Below, piece by piece: positions 9,499-18,784 of a stretch of DNA of 64,000 nt (positions within the stretch are counted from its first letter, which is position 1; every line of letters begins with the position of its first letter). The DNA is from Olivibacter sitiensis DSM 17696 (lineage in GTDB: Bacteria > Bacteroidota > Bacteroidia > Sphingobacteriales > Sphingobacteriaceae). Position numbers and translations under genes: made by a program. The notes beneath the pieces are model-generated. The model saw only the letters and a program-made list of their open reading frames with translations. It did no database searches and had not been told where the DNA came from. The stretch spans positions 60,733-124,732 of the forward strand of contig NZ_ATZA01000011.1 of assembly GCF_000427965.1 (NCBI RefSeq). The letters are read 5' to 3'.

Positions 9499-12174
9499 TC
9501 ACCTCCATTCAAACTCGTACGTACCAGCAACAAGCTGCTGGTTATCTACTCCAAGCGACCTTTTACCTTCGTAAAGCTTTCGCCCGTCGTTCTCCGGCAA
9601 CTTCAAGGTTGCCCGGCTATTGGCAGGTACCTTAATTTGTAGCAAGACCTTCTTGCCCTTTCTCGCCCAAGCGGTTTTTATCTCCCCTTGTGGTCCTACG
9701 TGGGATGCCTCAAAAGTGTCCAATCCTGTCACGAAATTGGGTTCCAGCAATATATGTTCAAACCCGGGATGGTCGGGGTCTGGCTTGATTCCACCTATGC
9801 CCTTATATAGCCAAGCACCTATCTCGCCAAACATGATATGGTTCATGGAAATATCACTTGCCGAACCGATATCCCAATTCTCATAGAGCGTTGTAGCCCC
9901 GTTTCTGATCCACCAACCCCATGAAGGATAGTCGTCCCTTGAAGCCAATTTATAGGCAATATCGGCATAGCCATTTTCGCTTAAGGCATTTAGTACCGAC
10001 TTGGTGCCCAATAAGCCAACATCTAAACGGAAATCATCTGCAGCAACGCGGTCGGCCAAGTTCTTTGCCACTTTAGCTTTGAGTTCTTCCGGTACCACGC
10101 CCCAATACAGGGGCATACTCAATTCCGTCTGCAAGCCCTGTCCATATATACCTGTTTCGGTATTCAGATATTTTCGATTGATCGCTTCTTTTATCTTGTT
10201 GGCCAGTTGGCTATAGGTATCATAGTCTCCCTCCTTTCCAAATAGCTTAGCAGCCTTGGCTAAGATGAGGGCATCCACATAGTAGTAAATGGATGATGAC
10301 AGCTCAACGGGAGACTTTGATTTTACCGGCACCCAGTCGCCCAGTCCCCAAGTAGTCAGCCCATCTGGATATAGGCGGTCAATATAATCTACATATTGCT
10401 TGAGCGGTAAATACGAATGACGCAATAGCGTGCTGTCACCATAAAACAAATAAATATTCCATGGTATAAGGGCAATGGTACTAGTCCAATCGGGGCCATT
10501 TCCCCACTCATATCCCCAACCGCTAGTGGGAATAATAGAAGGCAATACACCATTCGGTTGTTGCTCGTCCCGATGATCAGCCAACCACTTTTCGTAGATG
10601 GTAATGCCATCAAAGTTGTACAGTCCTGTTTCGATGGCTATATGGGCGTCGCCCGTCCAACCGTTCTTCTCCCGTTGCGGACAGTCTGTGGGATAGCCGA
10701 ATAGGTTGGACAGGTAAGCGCTGTTGGTCGCTTCCCAAATTTTGTTGATCAATGGATTGGAAGAATGGATATTGCCCTTTACCGGCACATCGCTATGCAT
10801 AAAGTAGCCCGACAAACTTTCCTTGTTTAAAGATATGGGCGCACTACTGGTCACCTCCACGTACTGAAAACCTTTATAATTAAATTTGGGCATAAAATGG
10901 TCTTCTCCCTTGCCACTGAGGATAACGATATCTGTCTGAAAAGGATCCTTATCGTCCTTAGGCCTATAGTGTTGATCGATGTTGGAAATATCGACATGCC
11001 CATTTTCATAGAGGCGTTCTCCATGCTTCAATCGCAATACCGTACCCTCCTTTCCCTTAACTTTTATTTCACTCACACCGGATATGTTTCTTCCCAAGTC
11101 GAACACGTAGGTGGTATCATTGATCTTATGGATGCTCTTGGCTATAATCTGTTCTACATTGCGTATAGGATGCATCATTTGGGATACGATATGTTGTGAC
11201 GGTGCAGCCCTGTGCACGATATCTTTCCATTTACTGGCATCAAAATCGGGCCTATTCCATCCCGGCTGCTCCAAACGGGCATCGTAGTGCTCGGCCGTGT
11301 AAATGCTGTTAAAGACGATTGGACTCAGGTTTGTCTTCCAACTTTTATCGGTAACGATGGTCTCTATGGTACCATCTTCATAGGTAATCCTTAGATCCAG
11401 ACAGAATGTTGGCCTTGCTCGCCAAGGAGCTTTATCAAAAAACCACACAGCCGTAGATTGATGGTTATACCACCCATTGCCCAATAATACGCCGATGGCA
11501 TTTTCACCTTGCTTCAGCTGCTTGGTTACATCATAAGAAACATATAAGTTTCTTCGATCAAAACGGGTATAGGCTGGATCAAGGCGATGATTTCCCACTT
11601 TCTCGCCATTGAGATATAACTCGTATAAACCTCCCACGGCAATATAGGCACGGGCAGATTTGATCTTTTTATTCGATGTAAATTGCTTTCGAAAATAGGC
11701 AGCGGGTTTCACTTCAATACCTTGATTGTCGGAGATCCATGCCCCTTTCCAGTTGCGTTCGTTCATCATCCCCGTTTCGAAAGAGGAAATGATAGTTGAA
11801 GAGGTCTTTTCCCCATCCCTGTCCCAGACATCCAGTCGCCAATAATATTTAGTAAAAGGTTTTAGCAATTTTCCTGCATACGATGCCCTATTTTGTGATG
11901 ACAGCCATTTACCTGTATCCCAGAGTTCCCCAATTCCTTTGGCCAGACCCAACGAATCCGTGCTCACTTTGATCTGATAGGCCGACTGCATGGCATCACT
12001 CCTATCATCAGAAAGTACCCAACTAAACCGTGGGTGTTCTACGTCTATTCCTATGGGATTTTGCAAATGCTCCACCTTGAATGCCGTAATAGCTATTCGT
12101 GTTTGCGCAACAGACAGATGGTCTAAAGGCACAAGCAAAAAGAGGAAAATAACTCTAATAAGTGACTTTAACAT
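9499..12174 (-). CDS. Alpha-L-rhamnosidase, GH78 (second copy)
   Basis: 891 residues with a signal peptide (about 1-23), a PRFSW Fn3-like start, beta-sandwich domains, (alpha/alpha)6 barrel and C-terminal domain. The catalytic motif DCPQREKNGWTGD begins at D497; E502 is the expected acid and E765 in ATTLYENWD the expected base. It is clearly diverged from the GH78 at 1570-4290, so the two are not a recent duplication and probably cleave different rhamnoside linkages or aglycones. It is the last gene of the minus-strand rhaT-rhaD-rhaI-rhaB run, 91 bases below rhaB, and may also have its own promoter (12204-12211). Confidence 0.92.
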   Translation of the reverse strand: MLKSLIRVIFLFLLVPLDHLSVAQTRIAITAFKVEHLQNPIGIDVEHPRFSWVLSDDRSDAMQSAYQIKVSTDSLGLAKGIGELWDTGKWLSSQNRASYAGKLLKPFTKYYWRLDVWDRDGEKTSSTIISSFETGMMNERNWKGAWISDNQGIEVKPAAYFRKQFTSNKKIKSARAYIAVGGLYELYLNGEKVGNHRLDPAYTRFDRRNLYVSYDVTKQLKQGENAIGVLLGNGWYNHQSTAVWFFDKAPWRARPTFCLDLRITYEDGTIETIVTDKSWKTNLSPIVFNSIYTAEHYDARLEQPGWNRPDFDASKWKDIVHRAAPSQHIVSQMMHPIRNVEQIIAKSIHKINDTTYVFDLGRNISGVSEIKVKGKEGTVLRLKHGERLYENGHVDISNIDQHYRPKDDKDPFQTDIVILSGKGEDHFMPKFNYKGFQYVEVTSSAPISLNKESLSGYFMHSDVPVKGNIHSSNPLINKIWEATNSAYLSNLFGYPTDCPQREKNGWTGDAHIAIETGLYNFDGITIYEKWLADHRDEQQPNGVLPSIIPTSGWGYEWGNGPDWTSTIALIPWNIYLFYGDSTLLRHSYLPLKQYVDYIDRLYPDGLTTWGLGDWVPVKSKSPVELSSSIYYYVDALILAKAAKLFGKEGDYDTYSQLANKIKEAINRKYLNTETGIYGQGLQTELSMPLYWGVVPEELKAKVAKNLADRVAADDFRLDVGLLGTKSVLNALSENGYADIAYKLASRDDYPSWGWWIRNGATTLYENWDIGSASDISMNHIMFGEIGAWLYKGIGGIKPDPDHPGFEHILLEPNFVTGLDTFEASHVGPQGEIKTAWARKGKKVLLQIKVPANSRATLKLPENDGRKLYEGKRSLGVDNQQLVAGTYEFEWR

Positions 12175-12203
12175 AAAACAAAAATATGATAAGGTGACAT
12201 CTT

Positions 12204-12211
12204 CAAAGATA
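12204..12211 (-). promoter_or_regulatory. Possible -7 element for the GH78 gene at 9499-12174
   Basis: Minus-strand TATCTTTG matches TAnnTTTG exactly and lies 29 bases upstream of the start codon. No good -33 TTTG was seen, so this may be a secondary promoter inside the operon. Confidence 0.35.
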
Positions 12212-12265
12212 ACGTTTTTATTGCAGCCTATTTTGCTTGTAAAAGCACATCTGCCTATGCTCTTC

Positions 12266-13645
12266 TCAGGAGGGCACTGTATTGGCCGTGTAGTACTTCA
12301 GTTCAATAATATCCTGGGGCAGGTCATGGCTATTCCAAGCCTCATGTATGGCCAGTGCCGCTCCCATGGCTGTACCTTGAGCCATGGATGCCGCATAGAC
12401 CTCCATCGCGGGGAAGGCATCTGCCAATAAGGCCATATAAATGGCATTTTTCCCAAACCCTCCGTCTACGAACAAACGGGTAGCTTTTCCCGCGTCGTTG
12501 ATCACGAGTTTCGTCGCCTCGTACTGCGCTGCCACCAAATCCATCATCAATTGGTGATAGGCTTCCTCGCTGGACGTAAAATCGTTCAAGTCCCTTTTGG
12601 AAAATCGCTCTAGCCCTACCTTGTCCACGACCATTTCCCCATCGTACCTTTTCAGGAGTTGTTGGTGCAGCACCCTGTTGTAGGGCATGGAACGAAAGCG
12701 CGCCGTAGACACGCCAAAATGGGCCGCTATACGTTTGGACTGCAGTTCGTGCTCGTGCCCCGCAAACAAACGCGACGCCTTCACTGGACTGCCCATATAT
12801 TGCAAGTAGCACAAGCAATCTTGCTTGAGTTCTTCCACGGTAAGTGGAGCATCATTGAAAGGATTAAGGCTAATGCACCAGGTGCCCGTAGACAAAAGAA
12901 CAAATGGCTGGTGAAAACTCATGAGGTAGGGTATCAAGGCTGCCGAACTGTCGTGAAAACCTGCTCCCACCACGTAACCACTACCCGGGAATGAGGGAGT
13001 ATAGATCTGATTGTATGCGACTATTGGGGCCAGTTTTTCGTTCAATCGCTCCTTACAGACCCAGCTGTGGTAGTCTTTCTTGACAAAATCCCACAACTGC
13101 GTATGGCAGCCTATGCTCGTCATATCAGAATACAACTGTCCAGAAATGAGGAAACTCATATATTGTGGCAAGTGCAGCGCGCAGTGCATGCGTTCGAATA
13201 TTTCGGGCTGCTGATATTTCAACCGATAGAGTTGCATGCCCGAATTGAGACTGCCCAATGTAGGTGAGGCCGTCTGCAAGGCAATTATTTCTTCTTCACC
13301 ATATTCCGCATAGAATTTATCATGTATTTCTTCCGGCAAGGGCTTCAAGTAATTATATAGGGGGGTTAAAGGATTTCCTCGTTCGTCTATATATACCAAG
13401 CTAGCGCCATAAGTAGAAAAATTAATCGCCTTGACCTCGTACTTGGGCTGGCGAAAAACCTCCCGTAGCGAGTCGAACACCGATAAGCGCAAGCTATCCA
13501 AATTATCGCAAGGAAAACCATCTTCGTCTACGGTTTCAATAAATCGGGCGGTGCGTTCAAATACCAACTCATACTGTTCGTTGAACAGGAAGAGTTTCTT
13601 ATTGGTCTTTCCAACGTCAAAAATGGCTATTACCGGAATGGACAT
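12266..13645 (-). CDS. rhaB: L-rhamnulokinase-type FGGY carbohydrate kinase
   Basis: 459 residues of the FGGY/ASKHA fold. The first ATP-phosphate loop is visible as FDVGKTNKKLFLF near the N-terminus, a second glycine-rich segment as LLSTGTWCISLNP, and the C-terminal adenosine region as RLFVDGGFGKN followed by AQGTAMGAAL. Rhamnulokinase phosphorylates L-rhamnulose at O1 using ATP in the cytosol. The sequence alone does not separate rhamnulokinase from related FGGY kinases; the call rests on its place between rhaI and a GH78 gene in an otherwise complete rha operon. The start is 74 bases after the rhaI stop. Confidence 0.85.
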   Translation of the reverse strand: MSIPVIAIFDVGKTNKKLFLFNEQYELVFERTARFIETVDEDGFPCDNLDSLRLSVFDSLREVFRQPKYEVKAINFSTYGASLVYIDERGNPLTPLYNYLKPLPEEIHDKFYAEYGEEEIIALQTASPTLGSLNSGMQLYRLKYQQPEIFERMHCALHLPQYMSFLISGQLYSDMTSIGCHTQLWDFVKKDYHSWVCKERLNEKLAPIVAYNQIYTPSFPGSGYVVGAGFHDSSAALIPYLMSFHQPFVLLSTGTWCISLNPFNDAPLTVEELKQDCLCYLQYMGSPVKASRLFAGHEHELQSKRIAAHFGVSTARFRSMPYNRVLHQQLLKRYDGEMVVDKVGLERFSKRDLNDFTSSEEAYHQLMMDLVAAQYEATKLVINDAGKATRLFVDGGFGKNAIYMALLADAFPAMEVYAASMAQGTAMGAALAIHEAWNSHDLPQDIIELKYYTANTVPS

Positions 13646-13672
13646 TTTTTCTTAAATTTTTAGATTGACGAC

Positions 13673-13702
13673 TGACGATTGAAAGGAAATCTGTAATCGT
13701 CA
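13673..13702. repeat. Short inverted repeat in the rhaI-rhaB gap
   Basis: TGACGATT (13673-13680) and AATCGTCA (13695-13702) form an 8-bp stem with a 14-nt loop. The flanks are rich in degenerate GATTGACG/AATCGTA-like words that also occur at about 29850-29880 and 30025-30056, so this may be a decayed dispersed repeat rather than a functional site. Confidence 0.4.
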
Positions 13703-13719
13703 ATCGTACACCATAAATC

Positions 13720-14994
13720 CTACAATCCCGTAGCAACCGTTTTCAAGCCTCTTTCCTTGATCAGCTCATCCCTCACGCCCAATGCCCGATATAGTCCCAA
13801 AGGAGACAATGCCCCTCCGCTGCGCAAGCGAGCCTCGGCAACCAAAGGACGTACGTCCGTTCTGAACGCCTGTTGCAAGATTTCCTGCGCGCCAGCCACG
13901 TCGTTTTTCTCCTGTGCTGCTGCCAACGCCGCTCTATCTACCAAGAGTGCTTGAGCATAGGCAATCATGATAGCCTCTACCGACTGCAATAAATCTTCCA
14001 ACGGATCTTTCACGTTATGCGAGGCATCTATCATCCACCCCAAGTCAGAAGCATGATTCATTCTCCTATCATCCATCCCGTCCACTAGCTCACTGAAAAT
14101 CAAGAACAACTGATAGGGCTTGAGGCTCCCTGCCGTCAGGTCATCGTCGCCGTACTTGGAATCGTTGAAATGAAAGCCACCCAATTTACCTTCCATCAAC
14201 AGCAAGGAAACGATCTGCTCGATATTGGCATTGGGCAAATGATGTCCCAAATCGACCAATGTATAGGCCTGTGGCCCCAACTTACTGGCATATAAGTAAG
14301 ACTGCCCCCAATCACCTACCGTTGTAGAATAGAAGTTGGGTTCAAAAGCCTTATATTCCACAAACATTTTCCAATCGGACGGAAGGGCAGCATATACCTC
14401 TTCCAAGCTTTCTAAAGTACGCTGAAAGGCATTCCTGAAATTCAACTGCCCTGGAAAGCAGGAACCATCAGATAGCCATACTGTCAAAGATTTGGAGCCT
14501 AGCTCCACCCCATGTCTGATGACGTCAATGTTGTGGTCTACAGCCTGCTTGCGTACGGCTTTGTCCACATGCTGCATCGATCCAAATTTGTAGCTCAAAG
14601 CCTGATCAGGCTGATCCTGGAAAGTATTGGAATTCATAGCATCAAAGGTCAATCCATATTGTGCGGCCAACTGGCGAATGGCGGCATAGTCTTCCGGAAT
14701 GTCCCATGGAATATGCAGTGAAATGGCTCCCGAAGATTGATTGAGTTTGTGAAGCAGGCCTATATCGGCCATCTTTTCTTCCAGATTTCTTGGCTCTCCC
14801 CCACCGGAAAAACGGGCGAACCGTGTGCCCCCTGTGCCCAGTGCCCAGCTCGGTATGGCAATCTGAAAAGCAATCAGCTTCTGTACCAACTCATCAAAAT
14901 TCGCTATCTCCGAACGCAAAAACTCGGCTTTGCGTTGATGCTCTTTGTTGTTTATATGGTTATATTCATCTATCCTATACTGCTCGATGATCAT
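13720..14994 (-). CDS. rhaI: L-rhamnose isomerase (Pseudomonas stutzeri/RhaI type)
   Basis: 424 residues, a TIM-barrel sugar isomerase of the broad-specificity RhaI type rather than the enteric RhaA type. Conserved barrel-end segments are visible: SLHIPWDIP, the metal-binding Glu in FVEYKAFEP, the Asp/His segment LVDLGHHLPNAN, and the metal-binding FHFNDSKYGDDDL. It converts L-rhamnose to L-rhamnulose in the cytosol, using a divalent metal. There is no signal peptide. The gene lies between rhaD and rhaB, 55 bases after the rhaD stop. The usual flexible N-terminal helix region precedes the GTGGTRFARF loop. Confidence 0.93.
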   Translation of the reverse strand: MIIEQYRIDEYNHINNKEHQRKAEFLRSEIANFDELVQKLIAFQIAIPSWALGTGGTRFARFSGGGEPRNLEEKMADIGLLHKLNQSSGAISLHIPWDIPEDYAAIRQLAAQYGLTFDAMNSNTFQDQPDQALSYKFGSMQHVDKAVRKQAVDHNIDVIRHGVELGSKSLTVWLSDGSCFPGQLNFRNAFQRTLESLEEVYAALPSDWKMFVEYKAFEPNFYSTTVGDWGQSYLYASKLGPQAYTLVDLGHHLPNANIEQIVSLLLMEGKLGGFHFNDSKYGDDDLTAGSLKPYQLFLIFSELVDGMDDRRMNHASDLGWMIDASHNVKDPLEDLLQSVEAIMIAYAQALLVDRAALAAAQEKNDVAGAQEILQQAFRTDVRPLVAEARLRSGGALSPLGLYRALGVRDELIKERGLKTVATGL

Positions 14995-15049
14995 AATTTT
15001 GTTGTTTTTGGTTACCGTAAAATTAGTTATTTTTCATCAATTTCATTCG

Positions 15050-17176
15050 TTATCTCACAAAGGCCATGGCCACGCCGCCATCCACATTGAGCACATTGCC
15101 GGTCGACTTGTTGAGCAAGCCCCCGATGAATACAAAGCAAGCATTGGCAATATCCTCTGGCAAGATGATCTCGTTCAACAAGGTACGCTTGGCGTAATAG
15201 GCAGGCAACTCGGCCACGGTGATGCCGTAGGCTTTTGCGCGCCCCTCGGCCCATGCCCCTTCCCAGATCTTGCTGTCCGATATGACCGCATCGGGATTGA
15301 CCACGTTCACACGGATATGATCCTTGCCCAGCTCGGCCGCATTGAGGCGACTTAGGTGCAGCTGTGCCGCCTTTGCCGACCCGTATCCCGCATTGTTTGG
15401 TCCAGACACCAAGGCATTCTTGCTGACGATGTTCAATACGTCACCGCCCAAGTCTTGCTTGCGCATGATGGCTACGCCATGCTGGGTTACTTTAAATTGC
15501 CCTTTCACCAATACATCATATAGTAAATCCCAATCCTTGTCAGTATGTTCTTCCAAAGGCTTGGAAATGGAAAGTCCCGCACAGTTGACCACCACATCCA
15601 CACCGCCAAAGGCCAAACTACCGATCGCATAAGCAGCAACGATATCTATATCACTGGTTACGTCCAGCTTTGCCGCCACGGCAGCGTCCTTGCCATAAAC
15701 AGATAGAAATTCCTCCTTGGCTTTTTCCAAACGATCTGCATCGTTGTCATTGAGCACCACGACCGCACCTTCCTCCACAAATTTTTTGGCGATGGCCTTG
15801 CCTATACCTCCTGCACTGCCCGTTACCAGCGCTATTTTACCAGAGAGCGCCTTGGGTTTGGGCATACGCTGCAACTTCGCTTCTTCCAACAGCCAGTATT
15901 CAATATCAAACGCCTCCTGCCTGGGCAGGGACGTATATTCCGAAATAGCCTCTGCCCCCTTCATCACATTGATGGCATTGGTATAAAATTCGGCTGCTAC
16001 CCTTGCCGTCTGCTTGTCCTTGGAAAAAGAGAAAAGCCCGACACCCGGATACAGGATGATAACCGGATTCTTATCGCGAATGGCAGGGCTATTGGGATGT
16101 TTACAGGTCTCGTAGTACTGCGCGTACATGGCACGGTAGGCCTCAAAGGCCGGCACCAGCTGCTGCTTCAGCTGCTCGGCATCGGATAGATCTGCATCGG
16201 GCGCCAGTTCGAGTACCAAAGGACTGATCTTGGTACGTAAAAAATGATCCGGACAACTCGTGCCCATAGGAGCAAGTCTATCCAAATCATTGGAATTGAT
16301 ATATTCCAGCACCCGCTCGTCATCAGTAAAGTGGCCTATCATATGGCGTTCTGACGAGCACAAGCCCCGCAGAACAGGCGCTAGTGCTGCTGCTTGTTCC
16401 TGCCGTTTTTCCGCAGGCAAGCTCTCTATCCGTTGTCCACCAAAGACAGGTCCTTTCTTTCCGTAATTTTCTTCCAAAAATGCAGCACATTGCTCTATGA
16501 CGTCCAAAGTATTGACATAACTTTCATAAGCGGTATCGCCCCATGTAAAGAGTCCATGGGATCCCAACATGATACCGCGTATCCCGGGGTTTTCATCCAG
16601 GCATTGCTTCAGTTGAAGCCCCAGATCGAAACCGGGCCTCTGCCAATCTACCCAACCGATAGTTCCCTTAAAAAGTTCTTTCGTGATTTGTTTGCCGTCC
16701 TTGGCAGCGGCAATGGCAATGGCCGCATCGGGATGCAGATGGTCTATGTGCTTGAAAGGCAAAAAGCCATGTAAGGGTGTGTCGATAGACGGTGCCTTGG
16801 ATGAAAGGTCAAAGATACAATGGTCAAACAAAGCGACCATTTCGTCTTCTCCGTCCTTCCCTGGATATATCTTCTCCAAATTGCGCAATTTATCCACATA
16901 AAGCGCCGCCAGCCCACTCTTTTTTAGCGTACCGAGGTCGCCGCCCGATCCTTTGATCCACATCACTTCCACCTCTTCGCCCGTCAATGGGTCAATGGAC
17001 CGTACCTTGCAACTCGTATTGCCTCCCCCATAGTTGGTAAGCCTAAGATCGGCCCCCAATAAATTGGAACGGTAAATTAATAGTGCTACTTCATCGCCAG
17101 CCAGGCTAGTGGCATACTGTTCGTCCCACAGATAGCTTACGTGCTTATAGCCTTCCTTATTTTTAATATTCAACAT
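15050..17176 (-). CDS. rhaD: Bifunctional rhamnulose-1-phosphate aldolase / short-chain dehydrogenase
   Basis: 708 residues made of two enzymes. Residues about 1-430 are a class II (zinc) aldolase with TNYGGGNTSCKV near the N-terminus and a His-rich region around MLGSHGLFTWGD. Residues about 445-708 are a short-chain dehydrogenase with the NAD(P) motif VTGSAGGIGKA and the catalytic YGSAKAA (Tyr-x-x-x-Lys). The aldolase splits L-rhamnulose-1-phosphate into dihydroxyacetone phosphate and L-lactaldehyde; the dehydrogenase half is thought to oxidise the lactaldehyde. The fusion is the normal form in many Bacteroidota and Bacilli. It sits between rhaT and rhaI in the same direction. Confidence 0.94.
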   Translation of the reverse strand: MLNIKNKEGYKHVSYLWDEQYATSLAGDEVALLIYRSNLLGADLRLTNYGGGNTSCKVRSIDPLTGEEVEVMWIKGSGGDLGTLKKSGLAALYVDKLRNLEKIYPGKDGEDEMVALFDHCIFDLSSKAPSIDTPLHGFLPFKHIDHLHPDAAIAIAAAKDGKQITKELFKGTIGWVDWQRPGFDLGLQLKQCLDENPGIRGIMLGSHGLFTWGDTAYESYVNTLDVIEQCAAFLEENYGKKGPVFGGQRIESLPAEKRQEQAAALAPVLRGLCSSERHMIGHFTDDERVLEYINSNDLDRLAPMGTSCPDHFLRTKISPLVLELAPDADLSDAEQLKQQLVPAFEAYRAMYAQYYETCKHPNSPAIRDKNPVIILYPGVGLFSFSKDKQTARVAAEFYTNAINVMKGAEAISEYTSLPRQEAFDIEYWLLEEAKLQRMPKPKALSGKIALVTGSAGGIGKAIAKKFVEEGAVVVLNDNDADRLEKAKEEFLSVYGKDAAVAAKLDVTSDIDIVAAYAIGSLAFGGVDVVVNCAGLSISKPLEEHTDKDWDLLYDVLVKGQFKVTQHGVAIMRKQDLGGDVLNIVSKNALVSGPNNAGYGSAKAAQLHLSRLNAAELGKDHIRVNVVNPDAVISDSKIWEGAWAEGRAKAYGITVAELPAYYAKRTLLNEIILPEDIANACFVFIGGLLNKSTGNVLNVDGGVAMAFVR

Positions 17177-17244
17177 AGTATTTACGATATATCCATTTAC
17201 TTTTTATCCCTATTATAAAGATTTAGCTTCGCTCAAGCTTTATA

Positions 17245-18318
17245 TTATATTTCCTTGGCAAAACCCACCAAAAGCACGGAAACAATGATAACTGCTATTC
17301 CAGCGACAATGGTGGCATAGGTTTTTCTGGAAACCCCTTTCCATTCCTTCAATATTACCCCCCAGGCATTGGCCAGCAGTATGATAAAGGCCATGTGCAA
17401 TATCCAGGAACTGGCGCCATTGCCCAGCTTGCTTTCGCCCATACCGTAAAAGAAGAACTGCAGATACCACATGGTGCCTCCCAAGGCACATAGCAAAAAG
17501 TTACGCCCCCTTGGCGTCTGTCTGTCAAAGTAATCTTTATAGCTTTTATTTCGCCAGAGTAATGCAGCGCAATAGATGAGATTGGTAGTGATACCTCCCC
17601 ACAAGACTACGATATAAGTCACATTGTTCTGGAACAAAAATTCGCCCTGATTAGGATGAACCGCCTTCCAAAGCTCATTGGCTACATTGGCCATAGGCTT
17701 GCCGGCTTCCAGGCCAAAATTGAAGCAGGCACTCAGTGCCCCCGAAATCACGGCGACCAAAAGTCCCAATCCCAAATTGAATTCCTTATTGCCACTGGCA
17801 TCGCTATGGCCGCCCAGCTCCTTCTCTTTACGCACACCAGCTCTACCGCAGAGGTACACGCCCAAAATGCACAGGGCCAAGCCTAGCAAGGTGATGACTC
17901 CCCAATTGGTAGTAAAGTACAACGCGATTCCCTCTTTTCCCATAGTAGGATAGAATTCGTAATAAATAGAAGGGAGCAAGGCCCCAATGACCATACTGAG
18001 TCCCAGAATGATGCTGCTACCCAACGAAACGCCCAAATAGCGCACGCCTAGCCCATAGGTGAGGCCACCTATGCCCCACAGCACACCATATAGATAGGTA
18101 TATCCTAGGGTACTACTGTCGGTATTCCTGATGATTTCCCCAAATTGTGGTATGGTGAGCCATGCGGCCACAAAGGGCGCTATAAGCCAGGAGAAAAAAC
18201 CACCCAATATCCAAAAGCTTTCCCACGACCAGCCCTTGACCTTTTTGTACGGCACATAGAAGCTGCTGGAAGCGCCCCCCCCGATGAAATGAAATATAAC
18301 CCCCAATAATGCTTGCAT
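17245..18318 (-). CDS. rhaT: L-rhamnose/proton symporter
   Basis: 357 residues, about ten hydrophobic segments, with the RhaT-type N-terminus FHFIGGGASSSFYVPYKKVK and GGFFSWLIAPFVAAW. RhaT imports free L-rhamnose across the inner membrane with protons. It is the first gene of the minus-strand run rhaT-rhaD-rhaI-rhaB-GH78 and begins at the 466-bp divergent intergenic region. The combination of a periplasmic rhamnosidase and an inner-membrane monosaccharide importer fits the Bacteroidota mode of glycan use. Confidence 0.93.
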   Translation of the reverse strand: MQALLGVIFHFIGGGASSSFYVPYKKVKGWSWESFWILGGFFSWLIAPFVAAWLTIPQFGEIIRNTDSSTLGYTYLYGVLWGIGGLTYGLGVRYLGVSLGSSIILGLSMVIGALLPSIYYEFYPTMGKEGIALYFTTNWGVITLLGLALCILGVYLCGRAGVRKEKELGGHSDASGNKEFNLGLGLLVAVISGALSACFNFGLEAGKPMANVANELWKAVHPNQGEFLFQNNVTYIVVLWGGITTNLIYCAALLWRNKSYKDYFDRQTPRGRNFLLCALGGTMWYLQFFFYGMGESKLGNGASSWILHMAFIILLANAWGVILKEWKGVSRKTYATIVAGIAVIIVSVLLVGFAKEI

Positions 18319-18565
18319 AATCTACGTTTACGGTTTCTGTAAGCCAATATCAGGGGTTTGACCTATTAAACTGTCATGGACTATCATGCGGCTCCGCCTA
18401 TTCATGAAGGTTTATTACTAACGGGAAGGGTTATCACTTTGCTTTATTAACAGCCGTAATGGATCAACGTGATCAATAGCAAAAATTGATAAAAAGATTA
18501 TTCCATGCTTCTCTTACAAAGGGAAAATAAAGATCGGGAGTTGCTCGCTGCAGGCCACTTAGTGA

Positions 18566-18673
18566 GAAATATGGCGAAGCGACAGAAAGGGTTCAGCGAT
18601 AGTAGGAAAAGCAGCAGATATTCTTATCTTCGATAAACAAACCAATGTGTATAATGGGGAGTACCATCACTAG
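18566..18673 (+). pseudogene. Possible relic of an amidohydrolase C-terminus
   Basis: A short frame between stops reads DRKGSAIVGKAADILIFD in its middle, which resembles the conserved KGxIxVGKDADLVLFD strand near the C-terminus of amidohydrolase-fold enzymes (deacetylases, dihydroorotases). No start codon or further domain is in frame, so if real it is a decayed fragment. A chance match cannot be excluded. Confidence 0.25.
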
Positions 18674-18742
18674 TTATTTCCGTCATTATTCCAAAATGAT
18701 ATCAAATTGACACAGGACTTCCTTAAACAAGATTTGGGCCTA

Positions 18743-18758
18743 TACAACATTGATTGTA
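18743..18758. promoter_or_regulatory. Inverted repeat upstream of the oxidoreductase module
   Basis: TACAA and TTGTA separated by six bases, 26 bases before the ATG at 18785. Position fits an operator, but the arms are short and no cognate regulator is present. Confidence 0.2.
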
Positions 18759-18784
18759 TTTAGAACCAAAATAAAAAATGGACA

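Larger units (their letters stand above)
18319..18784. other. 466-bp divergent intergenic region (rhaT / oxidoreductase module)
   Basis: Must hold the promoters of both the rha operon (leftward) and the plus-strand oxidoreductase group. No exact TAnnTTTG facing rhaT was found. It holds a possible gene relic (18566-18673) and a small inverted repeat (18743-18758). Confidence 0.5.

Noticed and set aside
12342..12818. Minus-strand open frame of 158 codons overlapping rhaB
   Set aside because: Same strand, different frame from rhaB; Arg/Gly-rich shadow with no domain, while rhaB motifs run through the region.
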